This document shows, piece after piece, positions 43,833 through 52,580 of a stretch of 64,000 bases of DNA. This stretch comes from Emcibacter sp. Lineage in GTDB: Bacteria > Pseudomonadota > Alphaproteobacteria > Sphingomonadales > Emcibacteraceae. Under the pieces are notes generated by a model. That model did no database searches and was not told where the DNA came from. It saw only the letters and a program-made list of their open reading frames with translations. Position 1 is the first letter of the stretch; every line of letters begins with the position of its first letter. A program made the translations under genes and the position numbers. The DNA lies in the NCBI GenBank assembly GCA_021741205.1, contig JAIOYI010000003.1, positions 124,001-188,000 on the forward strand. Reading direction: 5' to 3'.

Positions 43833-45494
43833 TTACCGTTTCAAATTAATATCAGATTTCTCTATGTCCCAACAATCGGCTGTAACGCCTTCCTGTTTCA
43901 ATTTAAATTTTTCAACACGTTCACTGGGGGTTTTTGGCATATCATCACGAATGGCTATGTAACGGGGGATAGCAAAATAAGCTAACCGAGGTTCACACCA
44001 GCGGATGATTTCTTCTGGTGTTACGCTATGCCCTTTTTTCAATACAATAACAGCTTTGACTTCTTCTTCTCCAAGCTCAGACGGCACGCCAACAACTGCA
44101 GATTCTAACACAGAGTCATGAGAATTAATGACGGATTCCACCTCAAAAGAGGATATATTTTCACCACGACGACGCAACGCCTGTTTCTTCCGATCAACAA
44201 AATAAAAATAACCATCTTCATCCATACGGCCAAGGTCGCCCGTATGTATCCAACCATCCTGAATAAGTTCAGCCGTAGCTTCAGGATTTTTATAATATCC
44301 CGTTGTTCCCACAAACTCATTTGGAGCACGTGCAACAAACTCACCTAAACTCCCAGGCTTACATTCTTTATTATTATCATCGACAATCAAAACATCCCAA
44401 CCCGTTATGGGCTTGCCGCACGATCCAGCGCGCGGATCATCATACGGGCTGGCCAAGCAACAATAGCATTCCGTCATGCCATAAACTTCCATGATTTTAG
44501 TATTAAAACGTTTTTGAAAGGCATGCCATTCATCCTGCGGTGCGGCAGCTCCTACCATTAAACGTAACGGGTTATCGCCGTCATTCTCTTTTTCTTCTTG
44601 TTTCAAGAGAATAGGTATAATACCACCAATATAATTGGCCTCAGTACATTCCCATTTACGGCAGTCATCCCACAAACGACTTGCAGAAAAACGATCAACA
44701 ATAACAGCCTTAGCATCGGCCAGTATAGCTGGCCCTACGGTGATGCCTTGTGCGTTACCATGGAAAAAAGGTAGTCCAGTATATAGGACATCATCTTCCG
44801 TATAGCGTGAATACTGCACCGCGTTTGACCAGATATCATACCAATAATGGTGGCTCATCTGCACACCCTTAGATACCCCAGTTGTACCAGATGTAAATAA
44901 AATCGAAGCCATATCACTGAAATGAACTTTAATATTTGGGCTGGTTGCAGGACGGTCGCTTAATTCAGCATAGGTAAGATTTTCAAAACCAGCCAAAGTT
45001 GGCATAGTGTCATGCTCACCTTTAGCATCAACCAAAATTACATGCCGCAAAGTGGTTAAATTATTCGCTACATTTTCCAAATTCTCAAGGAATTGAACAT
45101 CTGTAACTAGAGCAACACAGTCTGAATGTACAATCTGGTGAATTAATCCCGCCCCTTTAAGCGCAGAATTAATAGGAACCTCCACAGCACCAATTTTATT
45201 CAAACCAAACCACGAAAATAAAAACTCAGGACAATTGGGCAACATCAGGGCAACCTTGTCGCCTTTTTTAATACCAAGAGCAATAAACCCATTAGCGGCT
45301 TTATTGATCTGGTCGTTTAATGCCCCCAGAGTGATCGGGTTATCACCAAATTGAAAAACAATATGATTAGGATTTTTGCGTGCCTTATCTTGAATAATAT
45401 CGGTGAGAACGCGTTCTTCACGTGCATATTCTTGCATGCGCCAGCTATCCCATTTCCGTGCTGCTTTTTCAAATTTATCGTCCCATTGTCCCAT
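43833..45494 (-). CDS. AMP-dependent acyl-CoA synthetase (1)
   Basis: A 553-residue member of the ANL superfamily that activates a carboxylic acid to acyl-AMP and then acyl-CoA. The phosphate-binding motif is ILFTSGTTGVSKG; MEVYGMTECYCC, GWIHTGDLG and VDRKKQALRRRGENISSFEVE are the remaining core motifs. The C-terminal Lys motif region (KTPSERVEKFK) is close to, but not the same as, the usual PKTxxGKxxK; Ser/Glu replace Gly, which may alter the adenylation step. It is upstream of the KstD-like gene. The 243-base gap before it (45495-45737) holds no gene. Confidence 0.88.
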   Translation of the reverse strand: MGQWDDKFEKAARKWDSWRMQEYAREERVLTDIIQDKARKNPNHIVFQFGDNPITLGALNDQINKAANGFIALGIKKGDKVALMLPNCPEFLFSWFGLNKIGAVEVPINSALKGAGLIHQIVHSDCVALVTDVQFLENLENVANNLTTLRHVILVDAKGEHDTMPTLAGFENLTYAELSDRPATSPNIKVHFSDMASILFTSGTTGVSKGVQMSHHYWYDIWSNAVQYSRYTEDDVLYTGLPFFHGNAQGITVGPAILADAKAVIVDRFSASRLWDDCRKWECTEANYIGGIIPILLKQEEKENDGDNPLRLMVGAAAPQDEWHAFQKRFNTKIMEVYGMTECYCCLASPYDDPRAGSCGKPITGWDVLIVDDNNKECKPGSLGEFVARAPNEFVGTTGYYKNPEATAELIQDGWIHTGDLGRMDEDGYFYFVDRKKQALRRRGENISSFEVESVINSHDSVLESAVVGVPSELGEEEVKAVIVLKKGHSVTPEEIIRWCEPRLAYFAIPRYIAIRDDMPKTPSERVEKFKLKQEGVTADCWDIEKSDINLKR

Positions 45495-45737
45495 ATCAAA
45501 TTCCTATATTTAACAAATAAGTTTATTATTTTCTATTATACTTTACCCAACAGAAATGGTTGCCCATACTCAAAGGACAAAGCATTCCCAGTAAAAGTTA
45601 AGTCCAAATTGGTGGTGTTTATTTTACTTTATAGATATTTAACCATATTATAAAAGTCACTAAACCAGACACATAGGCAATAGGTTCAAACCATTTCTGC
45701 CTTAGTCAAACCCTGCCACTGTTATTATATGGTGGTT

Positions 45738-46343
45738 TTAACAAACATCGTACGGCTTACACATTTCGTACTCTTCGTTGAACCAGACGCCACGTTCATA
45801 TAAGTTTACCATTTTTCCGAAGTCCCATGACGTCGGTGAATTCTTGTTGGGAATCACCTTGATGATAGCCCTATTAGGCGTATGTACACCTGTAAAGGCA
45901 GCTTGGCGCAACTCTTCATTGTCTTTCAGATCCCACCAGTATTTATCGATAATGGCCCAGTGTACCTTTTTCATCAGCTCCTGATCAGTTGAAATTTCTG
46001 CTTTGCCGATGATTTGGATTGCCTTCTGGCGCTTGGCGTTTGAACCGTCATTACTGATACTAATAGAAATCTTTGGATTGTCGATCAACATATCAATCTT
46101 TTGGCGGTATTTCTTCACGCTGCTGATATAGACAAAACCGTCCTCCAACACGACATAGAACATCGGCGTTACGATAGGGTAGCCATACTTGGAAATGTGG
46201 CCCATGTAACAATAACAACTGTGCTTATAAAGTGCTTCAAATTCATCTGGCTCCATCGGATAGTCTACATTGACATTAACTTGTTCTAACTTCACTGGAT
46301 CAAAGTTTGGTTTTTCTTCTTTTTCTGTGTCTGTATTACTCAT
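45738..46343 (-). CDS. PPOX-fold flavin- or F420-dependent protein
   Basis: A 201-residue pyridoxamine-phosphate-oxidase-like split barrel: HSCYCYMGHISKYGYPIVTPMFYV, GFVYISSVKKYRQKIDMLIDNPKISISI and a long C-terminal extension (DKYWWDLKDNEELR, WDFGKMVNLY). This fold binds FMN, haem or F420; several actinobacterial relatives (FDOR group) reduce substrates with F420H2. Because F420 genes share a putative operator with this gene, it is the best local candidate for an F420H2-using enzyme, though FMN or haem remains possible. It is monocistronic. Confidence 0.75.
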   Translation of the reverse strand: MSNTDTEKEEKPNFDPVKLEQVNVNVDYPMEPDEFEALYKHSCYCYMGHISKYGYPIVTPMFYVVLEDGFVYISSVKKYRQKIDMLIDNPKISISISNDGSNAKRQKAIQIIGKAEISTDQELMKKVHWAIIDKYWWDLKDNEELRQAAFTGVHTPNRAIIKVIPNKNSPTSWDFGKMVNLYERGVWFNEEYEMCKPYDVC

Positions 46344-46482
46344 AATTTGTGCTCCCTAGCATTAAAGACCTACAACGCAGGTCTGACAGTAGTATTACGA
46401 TGGCGTCACACCGCCCCTTATCTTTCGAATTAGGTCGTGACAACCTTTTTAAACGCCCCATCAACTCTGATAAAAACGATAC

Positions 46483-46526
46483 TTGAATCATGTTCAAATA
46501 TTGAACATTTAAATATTCTTTGTCAA
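46483..46526 (-). promoter_or_regulatory. promoter of PPOX-fold gene with TTGAA-N5-TTCAA operator, site 4
   Basis: On the minus strand TTGACA (46526-46521) is followed after 17 bases by CAATAT (46503-46498). TTGAATCATGTTCAA (46483-46497) and the overlapping TGTTCAAATATTGAACA (46491-46507) cover the -10 and the start region, as expected for a repressor site. The gene starts 140 bases downstream. Confidence 0.7.
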
Positions 46527-46573
46527 GTCCTTCCGAAAAAGAACAAGTATTTAAGGCTAAATTTCCTATTCAG

Positions 46574-46605
46574 CCCCCTTATTATTATGCCCCCTTATTA
46601 TTATG
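46574..46605. repeat. tandem 16-bp duplication at acyl-CoA dehydrogenase 3' end
   Basis: CCCCCTTATTATTATG is present twice head to tail (46574-46589, 46590-46605). The second unit contains the stop codon of the acyl-CoA dehydrogenase gene, so the duplication touches the very end of the coding region. Confidence 0.8.
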
Positions 46606-47767
46606 CGCGCTGGTTAAAACGCCGACCAACAATTGCCGAGGCGATATTGGTTTTCTGGACATCAATCGTACCACCCGCCAAACCCCAACCAAAACTATCT
46701 CGAACCCGTTGTTCCATAACATATTCAGCAGAAAATCCATAACCACCCATAACCTGCATACCGTTGATACAGACACTACGGACAATTTCATTGGCAAAAC
46801 ATTTTGCTGCACTACTTTCAAAAACAGATGGCGTACCGGTCGCAGCATTCTGAACAGCACGATATATCAATAGCCGCGCGGCATCTACCTGTATGGCCAT
46901 TTCAGCAAGGCGAAGTTGAACTGCCTGAAAATCAATGATAGGTTTGCCAAACTGTTCACGTTCCTGAACATACTCTGTCGCATGTTCAAGAGCACCAACA
47001 GCAAGCCCCAACGACATGGTAGCATTGCCGCACCGTTCAAGATCAAAGGCTTCCATCAGTTTTTTAAAACCGCCCGCTGGCACAATAATATTCTCTTTTG
47101 GAATCTGAACCGCGTCAAAATAGACATCACAATGGCCTACTCCATACCAACCCATCAAGTCTTCTCCTTTACCAAAGGAAACACCTTTCTGGTTTTTCTC
47201 TACATAAACTGCCCCAATAGCTTTGGCGCCAATATCATCAGACATACGACAATAAACCACATAGCCATCCGCATGCCCACCGCCACTTGTCCAACGCTTT
47301 TGCCCACTCAGGATCAGACCCTCACCCTTGCTGTCTGTTACCGCTTTGGTGGTTAGATCGGTTAACGCTGTGCCCGCATTCGGTTCTGACATACAGATTG
47401 CAACCTGAATTTCGCCGCTACATACTCTGGGTAAAACACGCTGCTTCAGTTCTTCCGAAGCAAAATGTTCAATGGCCTTTATCGGACCTACACAACTCTC
47501 AAAAACTGGGAAAGCAGCCGCAGCTGAAAGCCGAGCAAACTGCTCTAATACGATAATAGCCTCTAGATTACCTAGCCCTAAACCACCATATTTTTCAGCA
47601 ACATTAATGCCCAAAAATCCCATTTCGGCCAGTCCTTTGCGGACTTCAACACTGGGAGGCTTGTGGGTTTTCTCGCATGCCTTTGCAACGTCGATCATTC
47701 GGGTGTCAGCATAGCGTCGTGCGGCTTCCAGTAATTGTTTTTGATCATCGGTAAGCTGAAAGTCCAT
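46601..47767 (-). CDS. acyl-CoA dehydrogenase (2)
   Basis: A 388-residue acyl-CoA dehydrogenase: ICMSEPNAGTALTDLTT, SGQKRWTSGGGHADGYVVYCR, VQEREQFGKPIIDFQAVQ and LAGGTIDVQKTNIAS. The last block has GGT in place of the EGTSE pattern found in the other copy at 37765; GGTSEIQ-like variants are common in FadE-type enzymes, with the catalytic residue elsewhere. It diverges from the quinoprotein gene across the operator at 47916, where the minus strand shows TTGACA as a likely -35. It is followed by the PPOX-fold gene but has its own promoter region. Confidence 0.91.
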   Translation of the reverse strand: MDFQLTDDQKQLLEAARRYADTRMIDVAKACEKTHKPPSVEVRKGLAEMGFLGINVAEKYGGLGLGNLEAIIVLEQFARLSAAAAFPVFESCVGPIKAIEHFASEELKQRVLPRVCSGEIQVAICMSEPNAGTALTDLTTKAVTDSKGEGLILSGQKRWTSGGGHADGYVVYCRMSDDIGAKAIGAVYVEKNQKGVSFGKGEDLMGWYGVGHCDVYFDAVQIPKENIIVPAGGFKKLMEAFDLERCGNATMSLGLAVGALEHATEYVQEREQFGKPIIDFQAVQLRLAEMAIQVDAARLLIYRAVQNAATGTPSVFESSAAKCFANEIVRSVCINGMQVMGGYGFSAEYVMEQRVRDSFGWGLAGGTIDVQKTNIASAIVGRRFNQRA

Positions 47768-47915
47768 TGTGATAATATCTCCCTATATGCCATGATCACC
47801 ATGCCACTAAATTATATAAATTCTTTTCGCAAACCTCTTAATCCTAGTGGCCCGCGAACGATAAAAAATTATACCATAAATAAACCACCTGAACTATGAC
47901 GCTGTCAAGAAAAAC

Positions 47916-47930
47916 TTGAATATTATTCAA
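47916..47930. promoter_or_regulatory. TTGAA-N5-TTCAA operator, site 5 (acyl-CoA dehydrogenase / quinoprotein)
   Basis: TTGAATATTATTCAA is identical to site 3 and shares flanks TGTCAAGA and AATAAC with it. It lies in the 260-base divergent gap, 98 bases before the quinoprotein gene and 149 bases before the acyl-CoA dehydrogenase gene. Confidence 0.7.
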
Positions 47931-48027
47931 ATAACAGTTACTGTGACTTTAATTAACAAAAAATGCCCCTCAGTTTCTATCATATAAAAAAGAAGAAAGC
48001 GCATTTTCAAATTAGGAAAAGTATTAA

Positions 48028-50232
48028 ATGTATATTTCTATATCTATAAAAAAAATTATGCGCTTTCTGGTCAATATTGTCCAGAACCGGCCCTATAGAA
48101 AAATATTTTTATTGATCAATTTTGGCTTTTATTCATGTATTATAAATGCTTATGCATTTGAAGACCTGAACTCTAATGATAAGAATGAAAAAAATTCTCC
48201 CCCTATGGCAATCGATATGGGAGAAAAAGCCTATTTGACGCACTGCGCCAGTTGCCATGGTGAAACATTTCGTGGATCGTTTGGTCCAGCCTTGAAAGGC
48301 CCTGAATTTCTTGAAAAGTGGAATAAGATTGAACAAGAAGAATCCTTATACGACTATATCGTTTCAACAATGCCTCCTGCTGATCCTGGCGGCTTAACGC
48401 CAGATGTTTATAAACAGATCAACCAGTACCTACTAGAATCAAGGCCACAATCCACTCCAAATGGAAAAATTAATGAGGCTCCTACCGTTGTCAAAAATGA
48501 AACGTCGGGCATTGCAGTGGCTGTGCAAAATCAAGATGCCATATATCATAAGGTTATCAAACAGCATATGAGTATTCTTGCGGATATAAGTAATGTTGAG
48601 GAAACTGATTTACGCCAACCCTCAGATGAAGATTGGCTGAACTGGCGGCGCAGCGATGATGGACTTGGCTATAGCACTCTGGATCAAATTAATCGAAATA
48701 ACGTTAAGGGACTTACGCTTGCATGGAGCAAAGCAATTGAAAATGGAACTAACTCCATTACACCTTTGGTTCATGACGGTGTTATGTTCATCAATAGTAA
48801 TGGCACCGTTTTGGCAATTGATTTGATATCAGGTGATACATTGTGGAAATTTAACCGTCGCGCAACAGTATCGCCGATAGGTCCCCCTGTTACCCAACCC
48901 CGTAGTATGGCTATTTTCAAGGACAGTCTCTATGTTCCCACTCTAGATAATCACATGATTGCCCTCAACATTAGGAGTGGTAAAGTGATATGGGATAAAC
49001 TGGTTTCCGGCGTTCAGGACACCCTGCGTATGACGTCGGGTCCAATTGTGGTCAGAGGTAAGGTTATTCAGGGAATGTCTGGCTGTGCGGGCATTGGGGA
49101 ACCAGGTGGATGTTTCATAATTGCATTTGATGCAGAAAATGGCAAAGAATTATGGCGCTTTTCAACGATTGCTAAAAAAGGTGAAGTCAATGGCAATACC
49201 TGGAATGGGGCTGATGACAAGATACGATTTGGTGGGTCTGTTTGGACCGCAGGTACCTATAATGAGAGAGATAATCTGGTTTATTTTGGCACGGGTCAAA
49301 CTTATCACATTGCGCCATTAATGGAACCTGCCGAACGCACCGAAAAAAATTCTGCGCTTTATACGGATACGACATTAGCTCTTAACCCTGATACTGGTGA
49401 ACTGGTTTGGCATTACCAGCATATGGCCCGTGATGTATGGGACTTGGATTGGCCCTTTGAGAGAATGATTATGTCACTGCCGGATGATCGGGAGAAAAGA
49501 AAGGTTGTTGTAACAATGGGCAAAATCGGCATTCTTGATGTCATGGACGCCAAAACAGGTCAGTTTATCTTTTCTTTCGACCTTGGTCTTCAAAATATTG
49601 TGACCAAGATTGATCCTATAACGGGCTGGAAAACAACAGACCCCGCACTCGAGCCAGACGCTAAAGAACTCAAAACGGTTTGCCCGTTTGCTCTTGGGGT
49701 CAGAAATTGGCCTGCCACTTCATATGACCCTGTCAATAACATGCTCTATGTTCCATTGATTTTAAATTCATGCATGACCTTTTCTTGGTCACCAGGCGAA
49801 GGTCTCGACATCGGTTACGGTATAAAGGCTAGCGAAAATAGCGATGGCAATTTTGGAGCTGTCGCCGCTATCAACCTTAAAACCCGAAAACTGGCATGGA
49901 TGAACCGATTTAGGGCTCCGGCCGCAAGTGCCACATTGTCCACAGCAGGTGGCGTTGTATTTTCAGGGGGAAGAGACCGTAAATTTCGTGCCTTTGATAG
50001 CGTCACTGGCGAAATACTCTGGCAGAAAAAACTTGATAATATCTTGAGCGCCTTTCCCATCACATATGCAAAAGATGGCATTCAATATGTGGCGATCACA
50101 TCTGGTGGGGGAAATCCGACCGATATCCTGACACAAACATTAACGCCTGAACTTGAACCAGCAAATCGTGGCACAACATTATGGGTGTTTAAATTACCCG
50201 ATACGGGCACCAGAAAAGGCGCCCGCAAATAA
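48028..50232 (+). CDS. PQQ-dependent alcohol dehydrogenase with N-terminal haem c
   Basis: A 734-residue quinohaemoprotein: a long basic leader and hydrophobic signal segment (about 24-44), cytochrome c motif CASCH (Cys73, Cys76, His77), then the propeller from about residue 195 with LTLAWSKAIENG, GTVLAIDLISGDTLWKF and ARDVWDLDWPFE (candidate catalytic Asp). SGCAGIGEPGGC may hold Cys near the PQQ ring. In most type II enzymes haem c is at the C-terminus; here it is N-terminal. AGGA lies 10 bases before the ATG; ATG at codon 11 would give a shorter leader. It would oxidise an alcohol in the periplasm. Confidence 0.89.
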   Translation: MYISISIKKIMRFLVNIVQNRPYRKIFLLINFGFYSCIINAYAFEDLNSNDKNEKNSPPMAIDMGEKAYLTHCASCHGETFRGSFGPALKGPEFLEKWNKIEQEESLYDYIVSTMPPADPGGLTPDVYKQINQYLLESRPQSTPNGKINEAPTVVKNETSGIAVAVQNQDAIYHKVIKQHMSILADISNVEETDLRQPSDEDWLNWRRSDDGLGYSTLDQINRNNVKGLTLAWSKAIENGTNSITPLVHDGVMFINSNGTVLAIDLISGDTLWKFNRRATVSPIGPPVTQPRSMAIFKDSLYVPTLDNHMIALNIRSGKVIWDKLVSGVQDTLRMTSGPIVVRGKVIQGMSGCAGIGEPGGCFIIAFDAENGKELWRFSTIAKKGEVNGNTWNGADDKIRFGGSVWTAGTYNERDNLVYFGTGQTYHIAPLMEPAERTEKNSALYTDTTLALNPDTGELVWHYQHMARDVWDLDWPFERMIMSLPDDREKRKVVVTMGKIGILDVMDAKTGQFIFSFDLGLQNIVTKIDPITGWKTTDPALEPDAKELKTVCPFALGVRNWPATSYDPVNNMLYVPLILNSCMTFSWSPGEGLDIGYGIKASENSDGNFGAVAAINLKTRKLAWMNRFRAPAASATLSTAGGVVFSGGRDRKFRAFDSVTGEILWQKKLDNILSAFPITYAKDGIQYVAITSGGGNPTDILTQTLTPELEPANRGTTLWVFKLPDTGTRKGARK

Positions 50233-50241
50233 GATAATTAT

Positions 50242-50769
50242 TTATTTTTCCCAATGACGTACGTAACTGAAATCACTTTTACCTCTTTGGCCCGTAAGAG
50301 CAGCATCATTGCCTTTGGTAAAGCCATCTGCTTCCAAGTCCGTGCGGGACCAATCAACAATCATCGCCCGTTTAAGAATACGCCATTCACCTTTGCGACA
50401 AGCATATTCATCAATATACCGCCCACCAACCATCAAATCTTTTTCTACTCCATCTTCTTTGATACGATGCCATGCATGAAAATACACTTCTCCTGAGGCT
50501 TTTTCTCCTTTAATCTCTAAATCCACTTGACCAATAAAATGTTGACTGGCCAACATTTCTTTGAGAAAACCCTGAGCAAAATCCACAAATTCAACGGCAC
50601 TACCCTTCATCATTCCGCAATCAACAAAAGCATCATCATGAAAAGCACTTAGGTTTAAAACACGATCGAGCCGATCCAACCCCCTCATATAGCGACAAAC
50701 AGCATCGTGAATATCGCGCCGCGCACATAAATCACGCATTTCTAATTCTAAATCAATTTTCTGGTTCAT
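50242..50769 (-). CDS. SnoaL-like/NTF2-fold protein (2)
   Basis: A 175-residue NTF2-fold protein with RRDIHDAVCRYMRGLDRLDRVLN as the entry helices, AFHDDAFVDCG and a C-terminal sheet (EWRILKRAMIVDWSRTD). The start at 50769 is chosen for GAGGCG upstream and avoids overlap with the preceding gene. It follows a second SnoaL-like gene by four bases; the two are probably partners in a heteromer or act in sequence. The pattern ILKRxMIxDWSRxD is common in SnoaL proteins next to steroid or terpenoid oxidation genes. It converges with the quinoprotein gene, ten bases apart. Confidence 0.8.
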   Translation of the reverse strand: MNQKIDLELEMRDLCARRDIHDAVCRYMRGLDRLDRVLNLSAFHDDAFVDCGMMKGSAVEFVDFAQGFLKEMLASQHFIGQVDLEIKGEKASGEVYFHAWHRIKEDGVEKDLMVGGRYIDEYACRKGEWRILKRAMIVDWSRTDLEADGFTKGNDAALTGQRGKSDFSYVRHWEK

Positions 50770-50773
50770 AATT

Positions 50774-51304
50774 TTACGCCTCATCCAGTGATACAAGAAG
50801 TGGGATTCTTCCCGCTTGGCTTTCGGCATAAAGCGATGTAACCTCTATGGGAACTTTAAAGCTGTCATCCCCAACATCACCTTCGGGATTGAGAATGTTT
50901 GAATTTCCTTCCCAGCTGATTATCCGTAATTTTCGATGTATAATTCGCCAACCTTGTTTGCCCCGTTTCAGTTCATCATTATACCACCCGTATCCACGCC
51001 ATACATCACCATCTTTCATGCCATTGCGTACAATAACCCAGTGACCATATGTAACTGTCGTAGCCTTATCACCCTTAATATTGTGCATAAAATTTGCCAT
51101 AAAATGCTGTGTCGATGTGAGAATACTATGAAATACTTCGAAATTATCCTTGAAATTTTCCAGATCTGTCCACACTGCTTCTCCACCATAATCAGCATGC
51201 ATCTTAGGCGCAAAAATTTTATCAAAAAGATCCCACCGTCTCGTATCAACTGCAAATCCATACAGATCCATTATTTCCCTGATTTTACTTACATCATCCT
51301 GCAC
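50774..51304 (-). CDS. SnoaL-like/NTF2-fold protein (3)
   Basis: A 176-residue NTF2-fold protein: IREIMDLYGFAVDTRRWDLFDKIF, MHADYGGEAVW, STQHFMANF (candidate active-site His as in dehydratase-type members) and GWRIIHRKLRIISWEGN. It is the first gene of a two-gene operon with the SnoaL-like protein at 50242. Upstream, TGTGTA (51341-51346) and TACACA (51354-51359) form a short inverted repeat that could be an operator. The specific reaction cannot be assigned from sequence. Confidence 0.8.
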   Translation of the reverse strand: MQDDVSKIREIMDLYGFAVDTRRWDLFDKIFAPKMHADYGGEAVWTDLENFKDNFEVFHSILTSTQHFMANFMHNIKGDKATTVTYGHWVIVRNGMKDGDVWRGYGWYNDELKRGKQGWRIIHRKLRIISWEGNSNILNPEGDVGDDSFKVPIEVTSLYAESQAGRIPLLVSLDEA

Positions 51305-51827
51305 CAGATATCTCCCTTTCTTGTGTATTTGACAATAGCGTGTGTAGAATTATTACACATATAACTTTTGCATAATTTTCAAAGAATTAACAGGAAAATA
51401 TGAGTGAAATATTACATCTCAGATCGGCTCTAGGCCTTACTTTATCCCCCTTAATTTATAATGCATAAATATCTCGCTCAAACTCTTCCCATCGTCACAT
51501 TAAAGGATCACATAAACCGAATAAAGCCGTCTTAGAACGACATAAACAAAACGCCAATAAATGATCCCCAAATGGGTTCCAAGCGCTAAATATTACAAAT
51601 AATTTTTCTCAAATATTGTAATCGCAAGCAATAACAAGATGAGGTTTTTAAGAAACAAATAATAAGGTCAAAAAAACATCTAAATTCATAAAAAGAACTT
51701 GGATTTATAACACCAACTGCTAAACTCTCCGACTATGTTAAGTTGACCAGTTTAATCTCATCCTCTGCAAAAAAAGTTGGCCAAAATAGACTATTTATAA
51801 CTGAACTCCAATAGCAGGCTACGCATT
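51305..51827. other. 523-base intergenic region before cofE
   Basis: No gene is supported here. It is AT-rich, with the small inverted repeat TGTGTA-N7-TACACA near 51341 and a weak dyad ATTACAA ... TTGTAAT (51592-51611). I found no TTGAA-N5-TTCAA site and no clear promoter for cofE; a TTGACC occurs near 51734 without a convincing -10. Confidence 0.5.
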
Positions 51828-52580
51828 ATGTCACTATCTATTAAAGCTGTTCAAGGCATCCCTAAAATTAAACAGGGTGACGATTTAGTAGCTCTAATCA
51901 TTGCCGCAATGAACCGTAGTTCTCTTCATATTGAAGACGGAAATATTCTTGTCCTCGCCCAAAAAATTGTCTCGAAAGCGGAAGGGCGACTAGTTCATCT
52001 TGACACGGTAAAGGTTGGAGAGGAAGCGCTATCTCTTGCCGCAAAAACCAATAAAGATCCAAGATTGGTTCAGTTAATTCTGAATGAATCTGAAGAAGTT
52101 GTGCGCTATCGTGAAGGCGCTATAATTGTTGCTCACAAAATTGGTTTAGTGCATGCCAATGCAGGTATCGATCGATCCAATATTGAGGAGTCTGAAAGTG
52201 CATTGTTATTACCCGAAGATCCAGACGCCTCGGCGGCAAAAATTAGAGAAGGCCTAGAGCAACATTACGGCGTTCATATCGGGGTCATCATAAGTGACAG
52301 CATGGGAAGGGCATGGCGTAATGGCACTGTCGGTTTTGCCATTGGGTCATCTGGTGTTGAAACCCTGAAAAACCTTGTTGGGCAACCTGATATGTTTGGC
52401 CGTTTATTAGAAATAACAACAGTCGGACATGGTGACGAACTAGCCGCAGCGGCCTCCATTGTGATGGGGCAAGCCGATGAAGCTATTCCCGTGGCCTTGA
52501 TTCAGGGATTACATGCGGTAAAAACCAACCAAACCGCCACGGCATTACTGAGGAAGAAATCAGAGGATATGTTTCGATGA
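51828..52580 (+). CDS. cofE: coenzyme F420-0:L-glutamate ligase
   Basis: A 250-residue GTP-dependent ligase that adds glutamate to F420-0. Visible family features are GIPKIKQGDDL at the N-terminus, LVLAQKIVSKAEGR, the segment EVVRYREGAIIVAHKIGLVHANAGIDRSN (read in parts) and ISDSMGRAWRNGTVGFAIG, where the acidic and Arg residues bind metal and nucleotide. It lacks the C-terminal nitroreductase domain found in actinobacterial FbiB, so it is the stand-alone archaeal/proteobacterial type. It overlaps cofD by four bases. Together with cofD, cofC and the FO synthase it completes the core F420 pathway. Confidence 0.95.
   Translation: MSLSIKAVQGIPKIKQGDDLVALIIAAMNRSSLHIEDGNILVLAQKIVSKAEGRLVHLDTVKVGEEALSLAAKTNKDPRLVQLILNESEEVVRYREGAIIVAHKIGLVHANAGIDRSNIEESESALLLPEDPDASAAKIREGLEQHYGVHIGVIISDSMGRAWRNGTVGFAIGSSGVETLKNLVGQPDMFGRLLEITTVGHGDELAAAASIVMGQADEAIPVALIQGLHAVKTNQTATALLRKKSEDMFR

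Noticed and set aside
45551..45699. Inverted repeat CAGAAATGGTT ... AACCATTTCTG
   Set aside because: Arms are 127 bases apart in a gap without gene or T-run; too weak to call a mobile element or terminator.
51592..51611. Dyad ATTACAA ... TTGTAAT as operator of cofE
   Set aside because: It is short, lies more than 200 bases before cofE and has no second copy.
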